64,000 bases of DNA from Lunularia cruciata (Eukaryota > Streptophyta > Marchantiopsida > Lunulariales > Lunulariaceae): positions 19,780,501-19,844,500 of the forward strand of contig OX419761.1 of assembly GCA_948567375.1 (NCBI GenBank), written 5' to 3'. A program made the translations under genes and the position numbers. Position 1 is the stretch's first letter; each line of letters opens with the position of its first letter. Positions 12,673-24,720 of this stretch are shown in pieces. Under the pieces are notes generated by a model. It saw only the letters and a list, made by a program, of their open reading frames with translations, searched no databases and was not told the origin of the DNA.

Positions 12673-13818
12673 TCAGCTTGACACCCGATGCCCCAGAAGA
12701 ATTCCTTCCTTCACTACAAAGAAGCATTTCTCTAGATGTAATGACAAGCCGGCAAAACAACACCTTTCAAAAGTTTGGCAAAGGTTATCCAAATGTACAT
12801 CTCTTTGCCCAAATATACAAAAGTCATCAATGAATACTTCCACAAATTTGTGCAAGAAATCTTTGAAGATTGAATTCATCATCCGCTAGAAAGTAGCGGG
12901 AGCATTACACAACCCAAAGGGCATTTGATTGTAAGCAAAAGTTCCCCAATCGGTCATGAATGTAGTTTTATCCTTGTCCTCTTCTCGGATGGATACTTGA
13001 TTGTACCTTGAAAATCCGTTGAGAAAGCTATAACAAGGGTGACCAGCTACTTGGTCTAGAATTGTATCGGTAAAAGGCAAGGGATGATGATCCTTCCTTG
13101 TGACTGGGTTCAACTTACAAAAGTCTTGACACACTCGGATCTTCCTTGTTTTCTTCTTCGGGACAATGACAATGGGAGAGACCCATTCACTGCTTAAGAC
13201 AGGGAAGATGATTCTGGCCCCTAAGTACTTGTCAATTTCATCTTTCACCAAAAGAGAGTACTTCGGGTTCAAATGGTATTGTCTCTGCCAAACTGGAACT
13301 GCACCTTCAACAAGATCAATCCGGTGTTCTCCAAATTCTAGTGGAATACCCATCATTTGATCAATAGACCAGGAAAATACATCCTGGAACTCTATAAATA
13401 GGGTAGTGTATCCTACCAACTCCTCCAAAGTGACTGTCTTCAAAATTTTTAAAATTTTCCCTTCAGTCAAAACAACATCTTGACAGTCATTGGGGTTGAT
13501 GAATCCTTCAACATGGCTTACTCGGCTTAACCCGAGGCAAGCTGCCATCAAACCCCCTTCCTCCAAGTCAGATTCACCCGAGGTGAGGTCATATGGATCT
13601 TTGTCTCCAACTTCCACCTCGTAACATTCCAAGTAATTGACTTGGACTTCATCTTCGGATTTGTCTGAGGACAAAGACGATGAGTCTTCGGATTTGTCCT
13701 CATCTTTTGACAAACTAGTTTCCCCAAGATGGGGAACTTTTGTCCAACTCACAGTCACCAGCTTCTGATCTTCAGACAAAATGTCCTTGAATTGTAACTT
13801 CTGCTGATGCCAATCCAC
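12673..13818 (-). pseudogene. GL reverse transcriptase
   Basis: The frame 13818-12886 ends at a stop just after FGLCNAPATF and continues at 12882-12673. RT motifs appear in order: SEWVSPIVIVPKKK, RVCQDFCKLN, DHHPLPFTDTILDQVAG, TDWGTFAYNQMPFGLCNAPA and the catalytic FIDDFCIFG (near 12820-12835). The 5' 130 codons are an acidic linker after the protease. Family knowledge: FxDD at the active site is common in this gypsy branch. One stop between palm motifs inactivates it. Confidence 0.8.
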
Positions 13819-14633
13819 ACAACTTGGGCACTATACAACCAGGGTCTTCCGATCAACAGAGGGTAACTAGTCTTGGTCACTGGTCGCAACACAATGTATT
13901 TCAACTTGAAGGCCACTTCTCCAATGATCATGGTAATGTTTGACAGCATGCCCAAAGGCCATCTCTTGGTTTGGTCTGCAAAATTCAAAACTCAGGGTGT
14001 TGGATCAAACGTATGATACCCTAGTCAATTTGGAGTATCCTTTTTCATGACATTCACACCGGAACCCAAATCTATGGGTATCAATGTGATCATTCACCCT
14101 GCAATCTCCCCATCAACCTCAAGAGATCCTAGATCTTCTTGTTCAATACGATAAATAGCGGGCAGGTCCTTCTTTGACATCAACCTTACCTTCTTAAGGG
14201 CCAAATTTAGTTGCTTCTTGTACAACTTATTGTCTTCCCACAATTGCTTGAATGTAATGTTGGCATTTGTGGCTACCAAATCCGCTACAATATTGTATTT
14301 GGGTACTCCTCCCAATTTGACCGTCTTTGCCTTCGGCTTTGGTTTTGAAGTCTCTCCGTGTTTGATTTTGACTTTGGGACGTTTTAGAATGGTGACAAGA
14401 TTGCTAGTGGCCTTAACCCAAGGTTCCTTGGGTTGGCCCACCTTAGCTTGGATCAGACCCTTTACTTTGGATCGGATGTCCGCCAAAAAACTGGAGGCTT
14501 TGTCTTCATCTCCTTTTCCAAACTTAGTTCCCGAGTTCTTAGTATTACCTCCTTAAGTTCTTTCTGCAAGGCTTTAGCTTTGGCTTTAGCGAGGATCTTT
14601 TCCTCCTTGGCAGAAAGAATTGCCTTTGGGCAC
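13755..14633 (-). pseudogene. GL protease and upstream linker
   Basis: The frame reads from the E2 insertion point (14633) through a Lys-rich linker (14486-14094) into a protease-like region. The usual DSG/DTG triad appears as IDLGSGVNVM near 14060-14090, and the flap-distal LLIGRPWLY is near 13850. Stops lie between these pieces. Gag sequence continues on the other side of E2 at 21871, so this was one gag-pol region before E2 inserted. Confidence 0.65.
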
Positions 14634-15325
14634 TGTAACACCCATTTGTGCATGTGTGTGGTATTGTGATATTTAGCTTGGTATTACAAGTACTTAAGAG
14701 ATATTATTTATATAGAGATAAAGGATGGTTCTATATTAGTCATGGTTACCTAAATTTAGTCATAGTTAAGATAGAGGGGACCTTACTTTAGAGGAAGTAG
14801 AAAAGATGAGCACAACTATTTTGGATTTTACTGTGTTGACTTGGTATTATTCCTAGGTGTTTGGCTTTGAGGAAAGAATTCAGAACTCTTGGGCCCGCAA
14901 GCCTTTTTGTTTTGGATTCTTGTTTAGTCCAAGGATAGCCCATGTGAAGGAATCCTTGACTTAGTGGTTGGGTCAAGATAAAACCACATGCTTAGAGGAA
15001 TATGCCCATGTGAATGGATATTCCTTTCTACTTTTTGACTTTACTTGACTTTTAGTCTAGTAACTTGAGTTACTACGGTAATTGGTAACTTTGGTACGTA
15101 AATATTTCACAAATATATAAACAAGGGGTGAGGAGGTACTCATCATCCTTTCATTTGCAACTATCTCTCTCTCATTGAGTTCTCTTGTGAGCAATGTCTT
15201 GAGTCTTGGAGTGTTAGCCTTGGAGGAGTATGATGGAGTTGGGGTTCTTTGCCTTCTTAGTCCATGGTGCGCTACCATAATAGCCATTAGAGGTTCATCC
15301 TGAGTGAGAGATAGACCGGCTCACA
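14634..15325 (+). repeat. E2 5' LTR
   Basis: 692 bp from TGTAACACCC to CCGGCTCACA. A TATA box AATATATAAACAAGG lies near 15113. The same sequence occurs at 21179-21870 and inverted at 23177-23868. Confidence 0.92.
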
Positions 15326-15345
15326 TTTTTGGTTCCGTTGCCAGG
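15326..15345 (+). other. E2 primer-binding site
   Basis: TTTTTGGTTCCGTTGCCAGG follows the LTR end immediately. TTTTTGG(C/T)xCCGTTGCC is the PBS context seen in many plant Athila/Tat-type gypsy elements. The tRNA species was not determined. Confidence 0.7.
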
Positions 15346-16092
15346 ACCTCTCTAGAAAGCAAGATAATGTTCCGCGTCCAATTCTACATTAGGTAGAAGG
15401 AGACTATGAGAGCTCACTTGGAGAGAACATTAGGAGAGGAGAGGGCTGAACTTATGTTAGAGAACCAAGATCCATTTGTATATCCTGTTGTTCATTTGAT
15501 GTCTTTGAGGTGATTTTGTACATCTTGTACACATGAGAGGAATTGGAAAGATTGTGTGAGGTGGATTGCAGATTTTGGGGATTAAGGTGATTTTGTGCAA
15601 AATTTCAAGTTTGAGATCTGGACTTGAAATTTCTACACATGATAGCTTGGGTTATCTTTCAGTTAGCACACTTAAAATTATTGTGAGAGCTACTATGCAC
15701 ACGGGGCTAGAATTTTTGAAAGTTTATAGGGTAAAGTGCTCCCGCAACTGCATGTTCTCTGGAAAATTGTACAGAGGCTGCCATTTCTTTAATTTTCAGT
15801 GAACTGTCATGAAAATTTCCAAAACAATTTAGTGCATTGTATCCTACCCGTAGCCACAAAAATTAGAGAGAGATCGTTCTTGCGCAAGGAGTTATGAGTT
15901 TTTGAAGTGAGTGGGGTGGTTTTCAGACCAAATCTGAAATATTGGTGCTGAATAGAAAGGTGTCTAGGCCAAATGGCTTCATGAAAAGACCAGAATTTTG
16001 CAGGGATGGATGCCCCAGAGTGGAGATCTCATGCATGAGAAGTTTGAGATCAACAAAAAGCATGTTTGAGTGTTTAGATTCATCTTGGGAAC
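15346..16092 (+). other. E2 untranslated leader
   Basis: About 750 bp between PBS and the first ORF. Only short open frames with no recognisable domain; it is most likely an untranslated leader. Confidence 0.55.
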
Positions 16093-16566
16093 ATGGAGTG
16101 TCATCAAGAGTGGAAATTGAGATTATACAAGGTTCCCCAAGGGTTTGAGGTGATTGTTGGGGTTGATTTGAAGAAAAGAGAGTTTACAATAGAATTTGAA
16201 GAGAGTATTGAGAGGATCCAAAAACCTACACCACTTGGAGGAAAGAGTGAGTCTAAGTGCTTTCTATGTGGAGAGAAGGGACATAAGGCAAGTTCATGTC
16301 CATTGACCTTTGAGAGCAAGAGATTGAGGGAAAGGAGAGGCTTACTTGACTTGGGTTTGCATGTTGGACCTTCTTCACCAAGATTAGGAGGGAGAAGATC
16401 TAAGACCAAGGAGTTGTGTGAGGTTTGTGGAGTTGAAGGACTTCCAAAAGGACATGAGTGTAGTGGAGTAAAAGCACTTTTGGAAACTTTGGTGAAGGAT
16501 CTTGGAGAGAGTCTTAGTATAACTATAGAAATACTACCACCTTCATCAGCTAGTTCTCAAGATTAG
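16093..16566 (+). CDS. E2 accessory ORF with zinc knuckle (157 aa)
   Basis: An intact ATG-to-stop frame precedes gag. It contains a retroviral-type CCHC knuckle, CFLCGEKGHKASSC (C-x2-C-x4-H-x4-C), at about residues 55-68, and a second Cys/His cluster CEVCGVEGLPKGHEC at about 113-127. The N-terminal 50 residues have no match I recognise. Plant gypsy elements with extra ORFs ahead of gag exist, but I cannot assign this one. An RNA-binding accessory role is inferred only from the knuckle. It is followed by a 235-bp spacer before gag. Confidence 0.6.
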   Translation: MECHQEWKLRLYKVPQGFEVIVGVDLKKREFTIEFEESIERIQKPTPLGGKSESKCFLCGEKGHKASSCPLTFESKRLRERRGLLDLGLHVGPSSPRLGGRRSKTKELCEVCGVEGLPKGHECSGVKALLETLVKDLGESLSITIEILPPSSASSQD

Positions 16567-16802
16567 TGATGGAGATAATCCTTCAACTTATGGATAAACT
16601 ATCCATGAGAGTTAGATTAATATGCACTCTAGGATTTGATGTTGCTATAGAAATCTTGGAGCAACCTGAACCTTTTGTGTTCCCTAGGGTGGATTACTCT
16701 CAAATGGTGTTAGTCATGTATATACTCTATTAGTTATAGAGTGAGAGAAAAGAAAAGAGAAAAAGAAAAATTGAGAGAAGAGAAAGATAGTGAGAGGTTA
16801 AG

Positions 16803-18108
16803 ATGGGGAAACTTCCGGTTTTCTTTGGCAAGGATGGAGAAGATGTGGAGGCCTTTGTGAGAGACTTCAAAAGAGCTTGCATAGGAAACAATGAGAGGAG
16901 GAAGAATGAGTGGGCCTCATTATTACCAAATTTCTTTGAGGATGCAGCACTTACATGGTATGAGTCAGAATACCAAAAGAGAGAGAGGAGAGATGGAGAA
17001 GAGGAGTCTTGGGAGACTTTGACTTCAGCACTCATTGAGAACTTTCTTCCTGATGAGAGTTATGGGAGATTGATGAATGAGGTTACATTTCTCAAGCAAG
17101 GAGATGGAGAGAAAGTGAGAGTCTATGTGGAAAGAGTGGAAAAGTTGGAGTCCAGATTTCGCATAGTGTTGAGGAAGGGTGGGGATGATGTGGAGACTAC
17201 AATGATTGGCATAGGGGCCATGCTCACCAAGAATTTTGTGGGAGGGTTGAGACCACAAATTAGAAGTAAGGTGAGATATGAGAAACCTTCTTCCAAGGTT
17301 GAAGCTATCAAGATTGCAATTCGTATGGAGGAGAGTTTGGAAGGGGATGAGAGTGATTTGGTGGTGAAGGAGGTTGTGCATCCTCCTCAAGGCTACAAGT
17401 ATGGTGGAACTTTCTGATACTTTGGTGACAAGGGTTGCACCACAAGTAGTAGTTGCTCCAGTTCTTGCACCTCCACCAAAAGATCCACTCCAAACCATCA
17501 CAGAACAACTTGCGGATCTCAAGATCAATGTGGTGCAACTATGGGAGAAGAGAGAGGTGGATCAGAATGTAGGGAGAGGGCCTAGGAGTTATGGAAACTA
17601 TCCATATAGAGGAGGCCAACTAGCCAACAATTTTAATGATAGAAATTGTTTTGGTTGTGGAGGAAGAGGCCATATCCAAAGGAATTGCCCAAATTCCACT
17701 TACCATGGACGAAGGAGTTATGAGGGAGCCAATAGAGGGAAAGAGGGAGGTATTGAAACCCAAGTGGCTCCTAATCCCAAAAATGGTAAGGGGATAGCAT
17801 CCATAGATGTGGTTGAGAGCAAGTATGAGAAGGGAGAGTGCTCAAACTCCAAGGGTCTTAATTTGGAGCTTTTGGCACAAGAGAAGAAGAGAGCTTGTTT
17901 TGCAGAGGATGTTCACTCTTCTCAAGGATATACTTCAAGCAAGGATACTCCTATGTCTACTAGGAGCACTCGCACCTCAACACCATCAACAACAAAGACT
18001 CCAAGGAAGAAGTTGGGGATGGAGGATTTCTTGATTTCAAAGCAACAATGGAACTACAATGTGTTGGAGGATGTTGGTAGTCACAAGGCTAACATCATAG
18101 TGGGCTAA
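16803..18108 (+). pseudogene. E2 gag
   Basis: ATG 16803 opens a capsid-like domain (FGKDGEDVEAFVRDFKRAC; DAALTWYESEYQ; ALIENFLPDESYGRLMNEV), matching the retrotransposon gag fold motifs. The frame ends at 17417, but the overlapping +1 frame from about 17374 continues to 18108 with a proline-rich hinge and the nucleocapsid knuckle CFGCGGRGHIQRNC. A one-base shift in the overlap therefore separates capsid and nucleocapsid. A decay indel is more likely than programmed shifting because nothing slippery is obvious. Confidence 0.75.
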
Positions 18109-18558
18109 TTGATTGCTTTGAACCCTACCTTGAGAAAGGAGCTTAGAGGTGGTTTGAGTTCTACAAGGAGCAAGAAGAGGAAGAAGGCAAAAGCTCCAGT
18201 ATCAATGGGGGTGGTGGATGCCAAGCCAGCACCATGGGAGGCTTGTGAATATGCCTCCAAGATTGATGTGAGAGTGAATGGTCACAACATCAAGGATGCA
18301 TTGGTTGATGGAGGATCAACAGTAAATGTCATGTCAGAAAGGTTGATGAAGAAGTTGGGTATGATACCCTCAAGACCTTCAACATTTGTGGTGAGCATGG
18401 CAAACAAGCAACAAGTTCGACCAGTAGGGGTGATAGATAAAGTGGTAGTTTCAGTTATGGGAGTTCAAAATCTCATGACTTTCCAAGTATTGAAGGATTC
18501 AAGCTATGACTTACTTCTTGGGAGGCCATGGTTGAGAGCAGCACGCACAACTAATTGA
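18109..18558 (+). pseudogene. E2 aspartic protease
   Basis: Same frame as the nucleocapsid piece, after a TAA at 18106. The active-site region reads ALVDGGSTVNVMS, with DGG in place of the usual DSG or DTG, and the distal motif is DLLLGRPWL. It would cleave the polyprotein. It ends at a TGA, and a Ser/Glu-rich linker follows to 18750. Confidence 0.72.
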
Positions 18559-18765
18559 TGGCAAAAAGGGTACTTGAGGATTGGGCCATCAAACCATAGA
18601 GTCACAATTCCTATGACTAACACCACCAACACTTCACATTCAGATACACCATCTTCTAATTATTGGGAATCAGATTCTGAAGAAGGAGCTTCAGGTGTGG
18701 ACACAAGCATGGAAGAGGAGACTTCCACGGAGGAGGATGAATCTGAATCTTAATCTGATTCAGAT

Positions 18766-19344
18766 GTGTATCCTTTGTATGCTTTGGATTTTGCACCTAA
18801 GCCAAAGGTTTTGAAGGACCCAGATAAATCACCATTGACACTTGAGGAGGTAGAGAGAAGGTTATCTACCCTCAAGTATGGTCCAAATGTTACCAAGGAG
18901 GAGAAGGTGAGATTTGAGGAGATTTTCCACAAGTTCATCCATGTGTTTGCTTTTAGTTACAGGGATTTGAAGGAAGTCACCTTGGAGGAGCACAAGATAG
19001 AGGTGGAGTCACATGCAAGACCAATCCGCCAAAAGCAACGTCGCATTAACCCAACGATATCTTTGGTTGTGAAACATGAGATTGATAAGCTCAAGGAGGC
19101 TGGATTTATCTTTGAGGTAGAGAATTCAGAATGGGTGTCTCCAATTGTCATTGTGAAGAAAAAGAATGGCAAGCTTCGGGTATGTGTGGATTACAAGAAG
19201 CTCAATGTTGTTACCAAGAAGGACTACTACCCATTGCCATTCATTGATGAGATCTTGGAAGAGGTTGCAGGTCATGAGAGGTACAGTTTTGGAGATGGTT
19301 ATAGTGGATATAACCAAATCAAGATTGCACAAGAGCATCAATAA
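18766..19344 (+). pseudogene. E2 reverse transcriptase, catalytic part deleted
   Basis: The fingers and early palm are present (NSEWVSPIVIVKKKNGKLRV, VDYKKLN, YYPLPFIDEILEEVAGHERY, GYNQIKIAQ). The sequence then jumps at about 19340 into the thumb/connection region (SEELKQSLVVTPILAKPDWS). The MPFGL and YxDD segments are missing, an internal deletion of roughly 170 codons judged from family spacing. This copy cannot encode active RT. Confidence 0.8.
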
Positions 19345-19359
19345 CTCACCACATTCTGA

Positions 19360-19880
19360 GGAGCTCAAGCAATCCCTTGTTGTAACTCCAATTCTTGCTA
19401 AACCTGATTGGAGTAAGCCTTTCATCCTCTACACTGATGCTTCTAATGTAGCTATATGATGCACTCTTAGTCAATTAGACCAAGATGGGCATGATCATCC
19501 AATAGCTTATGCTAGTAAGCAGATGGTTTCAGTAGAGAAGAACTACTCTGTCACAGAGAGGGAAGGGTTGGCAGTGATCTTTGGTCTCAAGAAGTTTAGA
19601 CATTACTTGATTGGAGGGAAAGCCACCATTGTCACGAATCACAAGGCTTTGAAGTACATCTTCAACAAGCCTAATGTTGAAGGGAGACTAGCAAGGTGGA
19701 TGATACTCTTGTCTGAGTATGACTACACCATTGAGGATAGGCCAGGAAAGAAACATGCAAATGCTGATTTGTTATCTAGAGCTTATGATCATAATAGAGA
19801 CGAGCCAATGGATGATTCCTTCCCTGATGAGGAGCTCATGACAATCTCAGTCACTCAAGAGGTTCCAATGGAGTACAAGG
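19360..19880 (+). pseudogene. E2 RNase H
   Basis: FILYTDASNVAI, KNYSVTEREGLAVIFGLKKF, HYLIGG and KKHANADLLSRA are the standard gypsy RNase H landmarks. One TGA lies at 19457-19459 (AI-stop-CTLSQL). It continues in one frame into integrase. Confidence 0.8.
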
Positions 19881-19959
19881 AGATTGTGGATTTTGTGACA
19901 AGAGGTAACTATCCAGAAGGGATGCATGCTAGGGAGAGGAAGGCCCTTGTAGCAAGATC

Positions 19960-21130
19960 TAGACCTTACACAATTGTGGATGATATTCTTTTTCACCAAG
20001 GAGCAGATTGTCTACTTCAAAGAGCAGTGGGTAAGGAAGAGTCTATCCTACTCATAAAGGAGTTTCATGAAGTTTTAGTATGTGGAGGACACTTTGCAGG
20101 AAAGGTGACTGCTTTCAAGATTCTAGATGCAGGTTACCAATGGAGAGGGATTTTCAAGGATTGTCTTGATTATTGCAAAACTTGTCATGTTTGTCAAGCA
20201 TTTGCTAGAAAGTCTACATCCACTCCACCACTTAGATCAATTTGATTGCTAGGACCTTTTGAGAAGTGGGGAATTGATTTGGTAGGTCCTCTCAATAGAA
20301 CCCCAAGGAACAATCGGTACATTGTGGTAGTTAATGATTACCTTACCAAGTGGGTTGAGGCTAGACCATTGAGGGACAAAAATGAAGATGAAGTGGGTAG
20401 ATTTCTTTATGAACGCATTATCACTAGGTTTGGATGCCCTTTGGAGTTGGTTTCTGATAGAGGAGGAGAGTTTACAGGAAGCATTACTATAGCCATGCTA
20501 CGACATTTCTCTATCACACAAAGAGTAACTACATCCTATAAGCCAAATTCCAATGGCTTGGTAGAGAGAACCAATCAGACCTTGTGCATGATGTTGGCCA
20601 AAGATGCAGAAATGGAGGGGGCTTAACATCATTGGGACAAGAGGATTCATGCAGTTTTGTGGGAGTATAGGACAACCATGAAGACTTCCACCGGATATTC
20701 TCCATTTCAATTGGTGTATGGTATTGAGTCTACCTTACCTATTCACTTTGATCTTCCTACCTTCCAAAGCATTCATAGGAGATTGAAGAAAGCACAAGAA
20801 GGTGATGTAGAGAAGTCGAGGAAGGATCAACTCATGGAGTTGGAAGAGGCAAGAGCAGTTGCTATGGTTCGAGTGGAGCAAGCCCAAAGGAAACAAAAGG
20901 AGAGCTATGACAAGAGGCAAGGCAAGAAGAAGGTGGAGAATTTCAAAGAAGGTGATTGGGTAATGTTGTTTGATTCCATTTGATTCAAGAGAGTGCAAAA
21001 GAAGTTTTTGCTTGGACCTTTCATAGTAGAGAAGGTGTGGAGAAATTACACCTATGATCTCAAAGAGTTGAGAGGAAGACACTTTGATAGGATTAACCAT
21101 GATAAGTTGAAGATGTACCATAGAAGGTAG
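19960..21130 (+). pseudogene. E2 integrase
   Basis: The zinc-binding part has HEVLVCGGHF and CKTCHVCQ. The catalytic core shows WGIDLVGP, LVSDRGGEF and SNGLVERTNQ (D, D, E). The C-terminal part has a Lys-rich region and KKFLLGPFIVEKVW (GPF/Y-like). No chromodomain follows. Stops at about 20244, 20624 and 20981 interrupt the frame. Integrases of this type make 4-6-bp target duplications; here it is 4 bp. Confidence 0.8.
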
Positions 21131-21165
21131 AGAGACCTTCACTTTGAGGACAAAGTGAAAACTTA

Positions 21166-21178
21166 GTCCGGGGGTAAA
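21166..21178 (+). other. E2 polypurine tract
   Basis: The purine-rich GTCCGGGGGTAAA lies directly upstream of the 3' LTR TGTAAC start. Confidence 0.65.
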
Positions 21179-21870
21179 TGTAACACCTATTTGTGCATGT
21201 GTGTGGTATTGTGATATTTAGCTTGGTATTACAAGTACTTAAGAGATATTATTTATATAGAGATAAAGGATGGTTCTATATTAGTCATGGTTAGCTAAAG
21301 TTAGTCATAGCTAAGATAGAAGGGACCTTACTTTAGAGGAAGTAGAAAAGATGAGCACCACTATTTTGGATTTTATTGTGTTGATTTGGTATTATTCCTA
21401 GGTGTTTGGCTTTGAGGAAAGAGTTGAGAACTCTTGGGCCCGCAAGCCTTTTTGTTTTGGATTCTTGTTTAGTCCAAGGATAGCCCATGTGAAGGAATCC
21501 TTGACTTAGTGGTTGGGTCAAGATAAGACCACATGCTTAGAGAAATATGCCCATGTGAATGGATATTCCTTTCTACTTTTTGACTTTACTTGACTTTTAG
21601 TCTAGTAACTTGAGTTACTACGGTAATTGGTAACTTTGGTATGTAACTATTTCACAAGTATATAAACAAGGGGTGAGGAGGTACTCATCATCCTTTCATT
21701 TGCAACTATCTCTCTCTCATTGAGTTCTCTTGTGAGCAATGTCTTGAGTCTTGGAGTGTTAGCCTTGGAGGAGTATGATGGAGTTGGGGTTCCTTGCCTT
21801 CTTAGTCCATGGTGCGCTACCATAAAAGCCATCAGAGGTTCATCCTGAGTGAGAGACAGGCCGGCTCACA
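21179..21870 (+). repeat. E2 3' LTR
   Basis: 692 bp, same ends as the 5' LTR, about 20 differences from it by eye. Confidence 0.92.
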
Positions 21871-24705
21871 GCACTATCTCTTTGCCTTTTTCGAAGACGA
21901 CAAGGTTGTACTCAGCTCTTCGGGATCACGCTTCTTCTTTCTTGCGCGTGTCTCAACCTTCAAAATTTCAAGGTCCGGCCATTTGCCTTCCGAGGCCGGA
22001 CTCCCATCCTGAGGTCTCTCCTCCTCAAGTGTTATGCAATTTACATTTGTATCCCCCTTTGCCTTAAGCGATGCACGCTTAGTGGGGGTCTGTACATATT
22101 TTACAGGTGGTTTTGGATTTGGTGGGTGAGGCCATTGGTTGTCCATATGGCCTGATCCTTTACAGTTTTTGCACAAGGGAACGTACCCGATTTGTTGTCT
22201 TGGCTCCGGACAGTTTGGAGACCAATGTCCCATCGAGCCACAATTGTAACATGCTCCGGGTGCAACATTTTGAGGTCAATTTTGCTTGCTCATCGGTGGT
22301 CTTTGTGGAGGAGCATTGGGGTTATACTCCCTTGGTCCGTACATTGAACCTTGATATGATGTGCTCGCTTGAGGTTGTACCTCTTGGGTTTGGTACACAA
22401 CCTCTTCTTCCTCTTCTTGGTTCCATCTCGAAACCCAATCAATCTGCTACACCAGGAATACATTACGAGTATTGCATTCTGTGTTTGCATGGCTTGACTT
22501 GCCACATGCAGTGCACCATACATTTGATCTGTCAAATGTTGGGGCCTTCCTTCTATCTTTAGCTCCAATCATTTGGATCTTAAAATCCAAAAACTCCTTG
22601 ATGAGAGCATCTAGCTTGGTATCCGCCTTATGTACACTCTTTGCTAGAGGAGTCACAGGTTTCTTACACCCATATCTTCTTACTCGTCTTACCTTTGATT
22701 CTTCTTTGGATTCCAAAGAAGAGCAAAGACGTGGAGGATTCCTCCAAAGAAGGGGATGAACTACAAGAAGCTTTCCTTCTGGGCTTCTTGCCTTTCTTCT
22801 CCCAATTTCTTTGATTGCCGGCAGAGTGAGAGTGAGCTGCCTCGTAGCGGGCGGCATGTTTGAGTACCTTGTCAAGGGAAGTTACGTTCCGCTCCCTTGT
22901 AAAGATTTGAATCTCTGGTGAAAGTCCTCCCAGGAACCAGGTAATGGCTTGGGCATCGGAGTAACCCACCACCCCCATTGCTTTGGGAGTCAATTCAAGA
23001 GTGTTGTGAACCGCTCAGAGTAGTCTCTCAACTTCTCCTTCTTACCTCAGTCTAATTCATTGAGTGCTGCAAAGACACTTGTATCGTAATCAACCTCTCT
23101 GAATTGTTCCATGAAGTTGTTTCTCAAGTCCGCCCAGTCTGCCGGTACAAACCCCTTCTAGGTCACATGGGTGTACTGTGAGCCGGCCTATCTCTCACTC
23201 AGGATGAACCTCTGATGGCTATTATGGTAGCGCACCATGGACTAAGAAGGCAAGGAACCCCAACTCCATCATACTTCTCCAAGGCTAACACTCCAAGACT
23301 CAAGACATTGCTCACAAGAGAACTCAATGCGAGAGAGATAGTTGCAAATGAAAGGATGGTGGGTACCTCCTTACCCCTTGTTTATATACTTGTGAAATAG
23401 TTACATACCAAAGTTACCAATCACTGTAGTAACTCAAGTTACTAGACTAAAAGTCAAGTAAAGTCAAAAAGTAGAAAGGAATATCCATTCACATGGGCAT
23501 ATTTCTCTAAGCATGTGGTCTTATCTTGACCCCACCACTAAGTCAAGGATTCCTTCACATGGACTATCCTTGGACTAAACAAGAATCCAAAACAAAAAGG
23601 CTTGCGGGCCCAAGAGTTCTCAACTCTTTCCTCAAAGCCAAACACCTAGGAATAATACCAAGTCAACATAGTAAAATCCAAAATAGTGGTGCTCATCTTT
23701 TCTACTTCCTCTAAAGTAAGGTCCTCTCTATCTTAGCTATGACTAACTTTAGCTAACCATGACTAATATAGAACCATCCTTTATCTCTATATAAATAATA
23801 TCTTTTAAGAACTTGTAATACCAAGCTAAATATCACAATACCACACATATGCACAAATGGGTGTTACAGTACCAACTCCGAGCTTTCTTTTGGAGTAGAC
23901 TTGGGAAAATTCACAGTTGATCCGCCAAGTCATGCTCCATGTTAGCAAAGGAGATGACTTCAAATTCTTTGATGAATTCATCGGGGTCTTTGTCTTGTTA
24001 TGTCCCCTTATACTTTTGATAGGTGTATCGAATGACAGGCAACGAAGTCATCGTTTGATGCGATGGGATCGGCTGGGTTAGATTTAAACTTGACGGAACC
24101 AAGGAATTGGCTAGAATTGACGCCGTGTTGTCAACCCAAGGATTCCAATTTGTCAAATTCAAGGTAGGGTCTTCTTTGACAATTTCTTCTATGAGGGTGT
24201 CAACTTCAACCCGGTTGGAAGACTCAGGCTCACAACCTTTGATGTGTTCTTCAAAATTCCTTTAGGACAACCGAGGAATCATTTGTAGAAGATGTTGACA
24301 CTCTTCTTTAGTCAATGTGCGTGCTATCTTTTCTCGAACAAAGTTCTTTAAGGATGCGACTTCCTTTACAGCTCTAGGGGAAGTTGGTGTACTGGCCGTA
24401 ATGCATATGTCTGGCCACTCAAGTCTTTCTTCTTCTTGGAGGAAGAGGGAGATGCAAAGTAGCCTTGCCAACCGCCTTTGTGTTTCTTGTGTTCATGTTC
24501 TCGCAGGGCTTCTTGCATTTTGTGAAGGAGTTGAAAGTCCAACGCCTCTTGTTTGGTTTAGTCAAAAGTGGATTGGACCTTCATATGTTTGTCTTCTTCA
24601 CGCTACAATGCTTGTCTTTGAACTCTCTCTTCCCGTTGTTCTCTTAATGCAGACATTCATATTGCTTTGATACCCAAATTTGAATTTGGCTTTGTACTTG
24701 TCCAT
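21871..24705 (-). pseudogene. GL gag (interrupted by a solo E2 LTR)
   Basis: The first ATG after the PBS is at 24705. Capsid-like sequence spans about 24260-22700 (for example GVVGYSDAQAITWFLGGLSP and SLDKVLKHAARYEAAH). The nucleocapsid knuckle near 22250-22200 reads CYNCGSMGHWSPNC (C-x2-C-x4-H-x4-C), followed by a decayed second knuckle CKNCKGSGHMDNQ that lacks its last Cys. The tail is basic and is cut by E2 at 21871. A solo E2 LTR at 23177-23868 also splits the capsid region. Many stops and shifts. It packages genomic RNA in the parent element. Confidence 0.7.
23177..23868 (-). mobile_element. Solo E2 LTR
   Basis: Inverted 692-bp copy of the E2 LTR (TGTGAGCCGG ... GGGTGTTACA on the plus strand), flanked by the 4-bp duplication GTAC at 23173-23176 and 23869-23872. 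No internal region. Its 4-bp duplication matches that of full-length E2. Confidence 0.92.
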
Positions 24706-24720
24706 GTCTGAGATTTTTAT

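Larger units (their letters stand above)
14634..21870 (+). mobile_element. E2: Ty3/gypsy retrotransposon
   Basis: Two 692-bp LTRs (14634-15325, 21179-21870), TG...CA ends, a PBS directly after the 5' LTR, a PPT directly before the 3' LTR, and a 4-bp duplication GCAC (14630-14633, 21871-21874). The internal region holds an extra zinc-knuckle ORF, then gag, protease, RT, RNase H and integrase on the plus strand. The LTRs differ at about 20 positions by eye (about 97% identity), so this is a fairly recent insertion. RT lacks its catalytic half, and several stops are present, so it is inactive. It is inserted antisense into GL gag-pol. Confidence 0.92.

Noticed and set aside
16803-18108. Programmed +1 frameshift within E2 gag
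   Set aside because: No recognisable shift signal; the rest of the element is decaying, so an indel is simpler.
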